Source: Lepturacanthus savala (Eukaryota; Chordata; Actinopteri; Scombriformes; Trichiuridae). Taken from it: 64,000 bases of DNA. Under the pieces are notes generated by a model. It was not told the origin of the DNA and did no database searches. It saw only the letters and a program-made list of their open reading frames with translations. Position 1 is the stretch's first letter. Each line of letters starts with the position of its first letter. Below, piece after piece: positions 38,294 through 48,973 of the stretch. Where the stretch lies: contig CM060470.1 of the NCBI GenBank assembly GCA_030544235.1, positions 8,930,856-8,994,855 on the forward strand. Direction: 5' to 3'. Position numbers and translations under genes: made by a program.

Positions 38294-41200
38294 GGGAAGT
38301 GGGGATGACAGCAAGCCGGGGAGGCTGAGCCGCAGGCTGTCTCGCCTGAGCAGACATCAGTCCAGGGATCCTCCGAGACCCCCAGCTCAGCCGGAGAGAC
38401 CTGCTGCTCCACTTGACAGACCTGCACAGCAAGGTGTGTGTGTGTGTGCATGCGCGTGCGCTCCTGCATGTGTGTGTGTGCGTACTCAGTCTGTCTAAAG
38501 CAGTGGTTCTCAGACTTCTTCAGATCAAACCCGAGGCCAAAATTATGGACTGAAACTGCCAAAATAAAGAATAAATAAACAAATAAACTCAGTACACAAA
38601 TGAATATATCAGTAAATGTCCACATTTGTTTCATCTTTCACTCAATTATTTAATTAAACTAATTTATTAATGTATTTTCACATTTATTTGATTTAATAAT
38701 TTCTTAATTTTCAAATGGGGATTAAAAAAATAATGTGCAAAGGAAAGAAAGAAATTTATTTATGTCAAATTATGGCACCCCTTCAAACAAATGGAGACTC
38801 TCTGGCACCTCTTCAAGGACCCCTGGGTGTCCCTGGACCACTGCTCTATAGCTTTGATTCTTCCTGGAATTATTGATAGTGTCTGATACAATTCCACATT
38901 TCATGCACATATATATTTTTATATGTTTTCTCTGTTTGGGTTTGGTAGACAACAGACCTTCTCCACCTGTTCTCGCTCCACCTCCTGCTCCTGCTCCAGT
39001 TCCTCTCCCCCCGCCCATGGGAATTCCACCTAAACGCCCGGACAAAGCAACGAAGCCCAAACTCCCCCCTCGGCAGCAGATCAGGGTGTTCAGCAGCACT
39101 GAACATGGAGCAGCTGTGTTGCAGGTATTTGTTAGGGACTAATTGGCTCAGGGTTCTAAGATTAGATAGAAGAGTTTTAAATCGCCAATCTCTGCAATTA
39201 GTTTTACCTGCTCTATCACCCTAACTATCAAATCATGGCCAAAGTTGCAGACTGGACCTCTTGTTTCTAAATCATTTAGGTTAATTAAAACATTATACCC
39301 AGGTGAAGGTGATAAATGAAAAAAAATCATTTTCACTGGCTCTCAGAGAAGAATTTTAATACCCACAAAAAAAATAAGGCACAAATGACACAAATGATTT
39401 ACCACCATGAGTTCTAAAATGAATAGAAAATATAGTCAAGACATTGACAAGGTTATAAATAAAGATTTCTATTTGAAATATAATTTTATTTCCTTTAATC
39501 TTTGCTTACTTCAAAGGAAGGTCAGTTTTACAGTCATTTACCACATTAGCAATGTATAGGGTGTATTTCTGATTAGTTTAAAGTTATCTTCATTGAAAAA
39601 AACAGTGCTTTTCTTTCAAAAATAAGGAAAAGTGACCCCAAACTTTTGAACGATAGTGTACATATTCTTGCTTTGTTTCCTCCAAAGGGCTTTGAAGCTT
39701 TTCGAGCGAATGACATGCTCTGTGATGTCGTGTTGGTTCCTGGAGACAGCAAGGAAACTTTCCCAGTTCACAGAGTCATCATGGCTTCATCCAGCGATTA
39801 CTTCAAGGCCATGTTCACAGGTGAGTTGTCCTCTTCTGTTCAGTTAAAGTTTGACATCGTGAGCTATTGAGATGAGTTTAAGACTTGGTGAAATACACTG
39901 AGTGATGAATACACTGCGGGGAAACACATCCCAACAGAACAACAACACTATGTGTAATGTACCAATCCTTAAATTACACTTGCACAATCAACCGTGTAGC
40001 TTACTTTTTGGTTTAATTGCCTAATTACGATAGCATAGAAAAACAACATATTTACTGTGTTCAAGCTGCTGCTACTTTCATTTATCAGACAAACATCAAA
40101 GAGGAAGTACAATTTTGCATATCACCTTATTTCTTAAACTTCCTTTCAGCTGCAGTTTCACACGATATGTTTGCAAACTACAAACGCTTCTGTTTTGCCT
40201 CAGATGAACCGTGTCAGCTGTGTTTTCATTATCCTGCCGACTGTGCATATTAAAGACAAATCTCCTGAAACAACAGGACCCTTCCCAAACAACCAAACAA
40301 CCCTTCCTTCACCTTGCCCCTTTGACTCTTGTTGTCCCCTTGTCCAGGAGGCATGAGGGAGCAGGAGATGAGAGAGATCAAGCTGCATGGAGTCACCAAG
40401 TCAGGTTTAAAGAACATTATAGACTTCATCTACACATCCAGAGTCAGCCTGGACATGGGGAACCTCCAGGACACACTGGAGGCTGCAAACTTCCTGCAGG
40501 TCATGCCTGTTCTGAGCTTCTGTAACCAGCTGCTAAGCAGTGAGGTGAGAGGGGTTGGTTTCTCAGGGCAGGTCATTATATTCAGCTACACAAGAGGACT
40601 ATTGTATTATACAACACAGAATACATTATATTTTATATGTGATTTTCATACCAGTAGCAAAATAGATAACATGACGCACATCTGAACTGATATTTTTAGC
40701 TTTCATGTCTGATGCAGATCACTATTGAAAACTGTGTGGAGGTGGAGCGTATCGCCACAGATTTGCTCCTGGAGGACGTTCAGCAGAATATAGGTGAGTG
40801 ATAGGTGATACCCTAAAAAACACTACTGAATCACTACTGATTATTACTACTAAATAACTACAAAAAATACCATTTCACTAGTTGTTTGCTATTGCAATAT
40901 GTGCTGATGTACATAGTCATTTCAATAGTGATGAGTAGAGAATTGGCCCGTTTCATTACTGATCCCTACTGATAATTATTACATAATACCCATTCAAATA
41001 ACTATGACTGCTACTTATTTACTTCAGCCTCACTTTTGGCTTTTTGAGAAAGTACTATACAATCACTACTCATTCCTTCACATTTATTATTATTATTATT
41101 ATATTTTGTATTATTATTATTATGTACTACACAACCACTATTACACATCAGGGATTGATCTGAAAGCACAACCTTTCTCAGATCTGTACAGATGAGGTAG

Positions 41201-44200
41201 ATGTTTAACACTTTAAAACCAGTGCACCAGGCTCCTGGAAACACATTATTTTTAAGCATTAAACCATTAAAGTTGACACCAAGTATAATTTAAAGAATTG
41301 GAAGGAACAATTGTACTGTTTATTAATACAGTTGATCCTCTTAGGTGAGTTTGTGAGCCAGAACCTGTCAGAGTTGGTGCAGTGTGGCCGCTACCTGCAG
41401 CTCTCTGAGACCAGCATAGCCAAAGCTCTCGGCAGCAACTCCCTGCAGGGTTTCACCGAGATGGAGCTCTACCGCATAGCCAAAGGATGGCTGAACCATG
41501 AGCCTTCAAAACGCCGCTCCTCCGTCTACGCCTTGATGCGAAACATCCGTTTCCCGCTGATGGACCCGAGCGAGCTGATCCAGATCTCCCAGGACGAGGA
41601 GGAGGAAGGCGACTCCCTGATGCGCTCTGATACGGCCTGCGTGAACCTCCTGCTGGAGGCCAGCAACTACCAGATGATGCCGTTCATGCAGCCCGGGCTG
41701 CAGACCGAGAGGACGCAGATACGCTCGGACACCACGCACATCCTGGCGCTGGGAGGGGTGATGCGGCAGCAGCTGGTGGTGAGCCGGGAGCTGAGGCTCT
41801 ACGATGAGGAGACCTGCCACTGGAAAGCCCTGAAGCCCATGGAAGCTCCTCGCTACCAGCACGGCGTGGCTCTACTTGGGGGCTTCCTCTTCATTGTTGG
41901 AGGTCAGACAGTTCACACACTCTCAAAAACTGAAAATGTCTCGTATTTGGTACAATTAGTCCAATATTGAGTAGAAATATCTTATTGCGTTGTAGATAAT
42001 TGTAACTAAAAACAAGACATCCACATCTACCCTTTGACATCAGGCACATTTTTTTTATAATTCTATTAAAATATCCCATGTCAGACAAAGCAAAAGAAAT
42101 GAATGTTAACTGGGTGAATTCTGAAATTGTTCATTTTAGACTGTGTAAAATGAACTTTGGGCGAGCTCTTGTGAAATGTCACCATATAGTCGTCTTATTT
42201 TTAAATACGGAAGTAAACCTTTGGCCAACTTCAGCTTTTTTGTTCTGAACTTCCGTGATCACCTGTGTACAGTATGTGTACACATAGTAGTCTATAAAAT
42301 GTCAACTATGTGTATTAGTGTTTATCTGCATCATGGAGGTCAGGGGTGGTATAATAAGAGATAAATATAATTATAAATGAAGAAATAAATATAGCCTATA
42401 TAATAAACAATTATATAGGCTACAGAAATGACAAATAAATATAAAAGGCTATTAATAGAAAAAAAACTATTAAATATAAACTACTACAAACTATTACATA
42501 TATTAAAAAAAATAAATAAAACTATTAAATATAAAAGGCATTCCTAAATTAATTAACGGGATTGCACTCTGCACAACAGTGCACAGTGCTATTAAACAAT
42601 TGTCATCTAAATTATCCCAAGTAATCCCATGAAAAGTTAATTGCGACGTTATGGGTTTGGATTCATAATACTCTGAACTAAATGTGAAACATGGCTGTTT
42701 TAAAGAAATCAGAGCATAATATAATGCTGTAGGAGAGACTCAAACATTGTAATGTATTATCCAATGTTATTTACCATTCCAACGCTGAGTCTTTTCATTT
42801 CTCAGGCCAGAGTACTTACGATACCAAGGGTAAGACGGCCATAGACAGCGCCTATCGGTACGACCCGCGCTTTGACAAGTGGCTTCAGATTGCCTCACTC
42901 AACGAGAAGCGGACCTTCTTCCACCTCAGTGCTCTAAAGGGGAAACTTTTGGCGGTCGGTGGAAGGAATGCCTCAGGAGAGATTGGTGAGCTGCTACTGT
43001 TTGTGTTACTACTTCTGTCAGTACTGTTTTTCTACACTCAGATGATGAGGTAATAAAAATAACTAGAAAAGCACTCTGAGAGAGCAGACTTCCAACTAAA
43101 TATAAGGAAAAGCTACGCAGGTGCATAATATTACCACCATGTAATGGCGCGTGTTTAAAGGTCCATTTACTGCAATGTTACCAAACAACAGAAAATACAA
43201 AGCGATCCAGAAACCAGGATTTCTTCCGGATCATTACCAAAATATAATCATCTGTGAATGGTACCATGCCCAACATTCGGTGAAAGTTTGACAAAAATCT
43301 GTCTAGAACTTTTTGAGTTAAACAGACAAACAGGCAGAAAACATAACCTCATTTGTTCACTTCTACCATTATTTGTAGTAGCTCAGATTCTGCTTCCCCC
43401 AATTCTGATACTAGTAGTATCAGAATTGGGGGAAGAATAGTATCTACTACTACTTCTACATATAGTGTTATTGCTATTGCACTATTGCAACTAGAAAATG
43501 AACACATAAGTGAATCACGTCCATGACTCTCTTCCCCTTTCAAAGTAAGACTCGTGCTATCTCTCTGTCCCTTTGGTCAGACACGGTGGAGTGCTACAAC
43601 CTGAGAAAAAACGAGTGGACGTTTGTGGCCAACATGGTGGAGCCTCACTATGGACATGCTGGAACAGTTCATGGGGACCTCATGTACATCTCAGGTAAGA
43701 GAAACCTTAACTCACACACTCACACACTGTTTTTGTGAGACACACTGATAAAATGCCGAGGATGAGCATGAGATAAACTCAAATTACAAATAAACACAGT
43801 AAAGTTCCTTAGTTGAAGCAAGAGAGACTGAAATGACAGCGGCATTGGTGGCCAAGGAGACACTTACATGAGAATATAAGTTAAAAACCACACTGACTGC
43901 TGCAAAAATGACTCATCAAAAATGTTCTGGTCAAGATCATTTATCTTGAGTTGCGAGAAGTAAAGATACCAAAATTGATAGTTCATAGGCAACACGCTCT
44001 CAGTGCTGATGCCACATGCTTTGTAATGCATTTCCTTCCTTAAATGCTTTGTGTACCTGTATATTTCAACATCCTTCTACTTCCTTTGCTATTGAGAGTT
44101 ATTAGTTATTATTTGCAAACTTGCAAAAAGACACTTGTCAAGAAATCCAACATATACAATAATGATAAAGGTCTCATATTATGCAAATATTTTTATGTAG

Positions 44201-46061
44201 TTGTTTTTTGCTCTAGATAAAATCTAGTTGTTTTATAAATTGTTCTGCTTATAAATACAGAGAAATGCACATACTGTAAAACACTGTAAGAACACTGTAA
44301 AACTATATTGAACAGAATTTTTGACTTGAAATTGCAAATTTATCATGTTGTAAAACATTCGACAAAAGCAAAAAGCAAGTGTTCCAACAAATCATCTGCT
44401 TCTGTGGTGAGGATAGCCACAGAGGAAACAAGATATGCGTAGTAATTTATATATAAGGGAAGTAAAACAGCAAAGTGGCAGGTTTACAGTTTATAGACGA
44501 TAGAAGCAACAAAAAGTTCCATTTTCAGGAGGTGAATTATATGTCAGAAAGCATGCTTGGCTGACCTTTTTCAAACCACTTCCTGTTTAGCAGCAGAAAC
44601 AGATCTGAGCCACTCGCACCCGCTCGCGGCTCTGAGCGACCTTGGACAGGAAATCGGTTTCTCATGCTGAGAACAGAAACACAAGTTTCACTTGTAAACT
44701 CGTGGCTGTAGTGGATCACATCGCTTTTCAAAAGAAATTAAAACCCACAGCCCATTTCCTTCCACCTACCACTTTTTGAATAAGGGCGACACGGTGGACC
44801 AGTGGGCTGCGTCTGTGTGGGGGTTCTCCAGCTTCCTCCCACAGTCCAAAGACATGCTTAGGTTAATTGGAAACTCTAAATTGCCCATAGGTGTGAGTGA
44901 ATGGTGGGTGTATCCCTGCTTCTCACCTGTAATACACTAGGATTGGCTCCCGCAGACCCCCATGACCCTAGAAAAGAATAAACGGGTACAGAAAACGACA
45001 GACGTATAGTATATAAGTCAGGTTATAGTATACACTGTATAATTCAGATTATGTATATTACCTTGATTTAGGGGTCAGTGACAAATAATGGTTGGCAAAA
45101 AAACTCAAAACCTTCATTCATCAGGTAACTCCAAATGTAAATTTTATGTTCATGTTGGTTTCATGCCATTTGAAAGTCCATTTGTACATTTGTTTCAAAA
45201 TCTATTTAAGAGAGTTAATCTACCTGGTACCAAGGTTTTAGGGTTACACCACACATACTTGACATTGTCTCTTAAGATGGCTTTTTTTTTTTTTCAAAAT
45301 ATTCATGAATGCAGTTAGACATAGGTACATGAATGGATGCATATAGAGTTTTCTAGCTAGTGCTAATTCTCAACTCCAGTCCCCGGTTGGGCTCTATCAC
45401 AATATTGCAGTACAATATAAAATATACATCCCGATATAAGAAATAAATCCCAATATAAAATACACATCACAATTTAAAATATATACAATACAAACATTTT
45501 ACTGGTTTTAAAATCGGATATATACAGATGTTTAATTGTGACGTAATTCTTTGGCGTGACACAGGTGGCATTACACATGACACGTTCCAGAAGGAGCTTT
45601 GGTGTTACAATCCCGTCAGTGACGCATGGAGCCGGCGGGCGGACATGATGGAGCTCCGCGGTCTGCATTGCATGTGCACGGTAGGAGACAGACTCTTCGT
45701 CATGGGCGGGAATCACTTCCGAGGCAGCAACGACTACGACGACGTCCTGGGCTGCGAGTACTACAGCCCCGCCACGGACCAGTGGACCGTGGTGGCGCCC
45801 ATGCCGCGAGGCCAGAGCGACGTGGGCGTGACGGTGTTGAACGGGCAGATCTACGTGGTGGGGGGTTACTCCTGGAACAGCAGGTGCATGGTCGACGTGG
45901 TGCAACGGTACGACCCAGAGCAGGACGTGTGGGACAGGGTGTTTAACGTCCTGGAGCCGCTGGGAGGGATACGGGCCTGCACCATGACAGTTCATCTTCC
46001 GGAGGGGTCAGTGGATGAGGCCCAGTTCCAGGAATGCCTGCTGCCTACATCTAAGAGCTGA
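38294..46061 (+). CDS. BTB-BACK-Kelch protein of the KLHL9/KLHL13 type; start codon unresolved
   Basis: Nine exons join in phase: 38294-38433, 38949-39124, 39688-39820, 40348-40544, 40718-40793, 41345-41902, 42806-42985, 43581-43694, 45565-46061. The open frame has 689 codons, numbered from 38295. Residues 106-215 form the BTB domain (MLCDVVLVPGD, FPVHRVIMASSSDYFKAMF), about 217-330 the BACK region, and 372-680 six Kelch repeats with GG and Tyr/Trp signatures (SLNEKRTFFHLSALKG, YGHAGTV, SCEYYSP-like CEYYSP). Sequences such as CVNLLLEASNYQMMP and YDTKGKTA are near-identical to KLHL9/13, which are CUL3 ubiquitin-ligase substrate adaptors; this one probably is too. The N-terminus is serine/arginine then proline-rich. 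No ATG occurs in frame before 39017; starting there gives 620 aa, close to KLHL9 (about 617). An acidic insert (DEEEEGD) lies at 324-330. Confidence 0.9.
38502..38846. mobile_element. hAT-like non-autonomous element in a klhl intron
   Basis: The left end 'cagtggttctcagac' at about 38502 and right end 'gtccctggaccactg' at about 38846 form a short terminal inverted repeat of the CAGTGGTT type seen in many hAT MITEs. The flanks ('gtctaaag', 'ctctatag') resemble a decayed 8-base target duplication. The interior is AT-rich and non-coding. Confidence 0.6.
39360..39660 (-). mobile_element. Tc1/mariner-like non-autonomous element, copy 1, ending next to a klhl exon
   Basis: The right end 'ccccaaacttttgaacgata' then 'gtgta' is the typical end of a common fish Tc1-like MITE. 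Its interior ('aatgaagataac' and 'cagaaatacacc' on the minus strand) matches the copy at 53872-54211 in opposite orientation. The end at 39660 lies only 27 bases before the klhl exon at 39688. Confidence 0.75.
41083..41122. repeat. (ATT)n microsatellite in a klhl intron
   Basis: Two blocks of ATT units separated by 'atattttgt'. Confidence 0.9.
41936..42020 (+). mobile_element. Short inverted-repeat DNA element, 'GTACAATTAGTCCAAT' family, copy 3 (85 bp)
   Basis: The left end 'atgtctcgtatttggtacaa' is the imperfect inverse of the right end 'ttgtaactaaaaacaagaca' plus 't'. With only about 45 bases between the ends it is a very compact MITE. It begins 34 bases after the klhl exon ending at 41902. 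Confidence 0.7.
42392..42422. repeat. Perfect 13-bp hairpin in a klhl intron
   Basis: 'tagcctatataat', five bases, then 'attatataggcta' form an exact inverted repeat in AT-rich DNA. Confidence 0.85.
43393..43435. repeat. Perfect 20-bp hairpin with 3-base loop in a klhl intron
   Basis: The arms start 'cttcccccaattctg' and end 'cagaattgggggaag', are exact inverses over 20 bases and are separated by AGT. Half of each arm has mixed composition, so this is not simple low-complexity sequence. Confidence 0.95.
44775..45005 (+). repeat. Teleost 'GGCGACACGGTGG' dispersed repeat, internally deleted
   Basis: 'gggcgacacggtgga', 'cttcctcccacagtccaaag', 'acatgcttaggttaattgg', 'ctctaaattgcccataggtg' and 'agaataaacgggtacagaaa' follow in the order of a very common fish repeat. 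The segment between the start and the 'ttcctccc' block is shortened. It lies in the long klhl intron before the last exon. Confidence 0.85.
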
Positions 46062-46530
46062 TCAGACGGCAGACAGGGGGTTTCTGATCAGAACTGTGAC
46101 CTCAAAACTGAACCGCATTCTGAGTCAACAAGAAGGCAAAACAGGAAGTAGTGTGGGTTTCAGGTAGAAGCTGCGCAGCTAGATATCTGATATCTGATGT
46201 TAGAATTCTACAGTAAAACCATTACCAACGCCTTTTCTGTACTTCACTTCCTGTTTTTGCATTTACTAACTTTTGTGAACACCCCCGGGTGCAGGAAGAG
46301 TCATCAAACATTTGAAAGCATTTTAAGATGAGAGATAATAAATGCATTTTGATCCATTTTTCAAGTCAAACTTGAAAATGAACATTTGTACATATATCTG
46401 ACATATACCAAGAGATACATGAACAATTAATACAGGGACACAGGATTCAAATTGAGAAAAATGTATTTTTCGTTTTCATCATGTAAAATTTCTGCAAACA
46501 ATAAAAGAAGGAAAGTTCATTGAAGTTTTA
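46062..46530 (+). terminator. klhl 3' untranslated region with poly(A) signals
   Basis: The klhl TGA is at 46059-46061. Canonical AATAAA occurs at 46337 and 46500, with more at about 46585, 46626 and 46677. Which is used cannot be told from sequence. Confidence 0.5.
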
Positions 46531-47428
46531 TCATGTTTAAATGTTCTGAAAAAGAAAAATTACATTTTGAATTTGTATTGTCTCAAAAATAAAAAAAAGT
46601 GTGTATATTTCATATAAGTTAATTTGAATAAAGTCCAGTGTGATATTTTATAGTGTATTAAACTATTAAAAGACATAATAAAGCCATATATCACGTTGTT
46701 GTTGTTTTTTTGCTGTTTGTTTCTTTAACCTTTAATTAACAAGGAAAAAATCCGACTTGTGGCCATATTCAGCAACATGCTGAAAATAGTCTCAAAAGCC
46801 TCTAAATGTTCGAACAAGGAGTCTTGGCGAGTGAGTGACAGCTGCATGTGTTGAAGCCTTTTAACACAACATGACACAAAATGTCTGTGTAGTGAGTGAT
46901 GGCGGAACTTCGTCCTTCGTCCTTCACCTCCAGATAAGACGACAGACAGTTGTGATATTAATGACTGCTCTGCCAAGGACAGGTGCAGAACTATGGAAAA
47001 AGCAGTCGACTATGACATTTGTCTGAGAAGATGCCCAAAGCAAGCAGAACATTGATTCTACATAATATTCTTTAAGACATGTACTAATTCCATTGTTCTC
47101 TGTTGGATATGATATGCAAATCATTAAAAAAAACTCATTGTGGCACAGCATAAAGACAGCAATGCTGCTTCTTAACAGCTGAAGAGTATAAAAAGTAAAT
47201 GTCATGGCCAAATATAACTCTGGAACCCACAACCAAAAGAACATGGGTAAAATCCTTAAACACATTTTCCACCAACTTGCCACCCAGTGTAATATCTACT
47301 GAGCAAACCAAGGCCATCTGTAATTCATCTCTCCATCTGGCAGACAGTGTGACCTTCAGACATCCCTTCTTGTTGTAGTTGGCTGATCTGGCCTTGTATC
47401 TTGGAACGGAAAGTATTTGGGTTCTTAC

Positions 47429-48029
47429 GGTGCTCTCACACCAAACGGTCCATTCGAACCAAACCTGCTTAGTTCGGTTCATTTTCATTGGTGTGAAAGC
47501 ATCAGTCGCACTTGGGTGTGCACTAAGGGCCCTTTCACGCTGCTATTTTGATTATTTGATCTGCACCAGGCATTAAAATATTTACTAATCAGCATGGTCC
47601 ACTTTAACCTGCAAATCAAATTGGTCCAATTAAGGTTTCATCAATGTTTATTTTCCAGTAGAAATAAGCGCCAATGCTGACTCATTATGGAGCGACACAT
47701 TGCTACTTGCTCTTATCATATTTGTATTACATCCTTTGTATAGACCATTTTTGGCAAAATGCCCAATTCCAAAATGAGTTGTGGTAGTGTAGTGCATGAT
47801 TTTGTGCAGAGGAGACGGTCATAAGGGACGAACAATGTTCCAAAGACCTAAAAGGTAGGCTATGAAATAATTAGTATCCCCTCGTTTGGACCCGAGTTCG
47901 CATTCTCACCAGAGGGACCGCACCTTCTACTTGATTTAGTGCAAACCTGAGTGAGACTGATGCTTTCTCACCAATGAAAATGAACCAGACTAAGTGCCTA
48001 TGGTTTGAGTGGACCATTTGGTGTGCACC
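47429..48029. mobile_element. Non-autonomous DNA transposon with long (about 95-bp) inverted arms
   Basis: The left arm 47429-47527 ('tgctctcacaccaaacggtc', 'cattttcattggtgtgaaag', 'ggtgtgcactaag') and right arm 47935-48029 ('tttagtgcaaacc', 'ctcaccaatgaaaatgaacc', 'ggaccatttggtgtgcacc') are inverse copies with roughly 80% identity by eye. The 400 bases between them are non-coding. 'ggtgtgaaagca' motifs followed by 'cctaaat' recur at about 48034 and 48250, so the element may be composite or nested and extend to about 48270. It lies between klhl and hsd3b. Confidence 0.75.
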
Positions 48030-48973
48030 AGTTGGTGTGAAAGCATCCTAAATCAAGCAGGTCGAGACCCCCACAAAGAGGTGGTCTCAGTCTGCTTGAC
48101 TCCACTCCAAATGACAAACCAAGTGAAGTATTCCAGATGCATCATGGGAGGGGATACTAACACTTTTATTTCCTGTTTGTTTAAAGATAAAAACTGATGA
48201 AATGTAAATTTTGGACCAATTTTGGTGTGTTTGAGGTCTATATGCATGGTGTGAAAGCAGCCTAAATTACTATGTTTGAATTGATCCTCTCTTCTTTCCA
48301 TTTAAATGAGCACTGTAAAACTATTTCTCTGAATTTCTACACAAAGCTGTAAAAAGGTGCTCATATAAAGTAAATGGAAGTCTTGCATAAAATGGGGATG
48401 TTTGTTCAATGGAAATAAACCCTCTACAGTTCTATATAGCAGCCAAGTGTAACAGAAAAGTCTCAAAAGTCAGAATTTTGTATGTGTTTAAAAGGAAAAA
48501 TCCACTACCATTGTTGTCCCTCATATGTTGGAAAGTGATGTATATTAGCAAAGAGCAGGATTCGAGTACTTTTATATTAGGGAATCATTTTGTAAAATTA
48601 TGCTTTGAAAGAATATTAAAGTCTCTGTAAAATCAGCCCATTTAAACTGAGTGAAACGTTCCACTCCTTATTTTGTCTATCCCATTCCACCATGGAGTGG
48701 CAGGGCCCATCCCCTTTTGTCATGCTGCCTTGGGGCAAATCATTCTTTTTTTTTTCTAGTACATTTTCTGGCCTTACAAAAAGCAGACGGGCCGAGGCTA
48801 AGAGTGCAGAATGCGCTGTCCTTCTCCCGCAGACAGAATCCCAAACATCCAAAAGTTGTAGTGTTCTTCTGCCCTGTGCTACTTCTTTCGACTGGTCGAG
48901 TGGTCACGGCTTTGGAAGTGGAGTTTGCAGGATTTGCCGTTTTGTCCTCAAACTGAGAGAGAATAAACCTGCA

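Noticed and set aside
45474..45995. 173-codon minus-strand frame opposite the last klhl exon
   Set aside because: Antisense shadow of a GC-rich coding exon; the + strand clearly encodes Kelch repeats.
48692..48973. In-frame upstream extension of hsd3b adding 94 residues
   Set aside because: The added sequence has no family similarity. The 3-beta-HSD family begins about ten residues before the TGxxGxxG motif, which fits the ATG at 48974.
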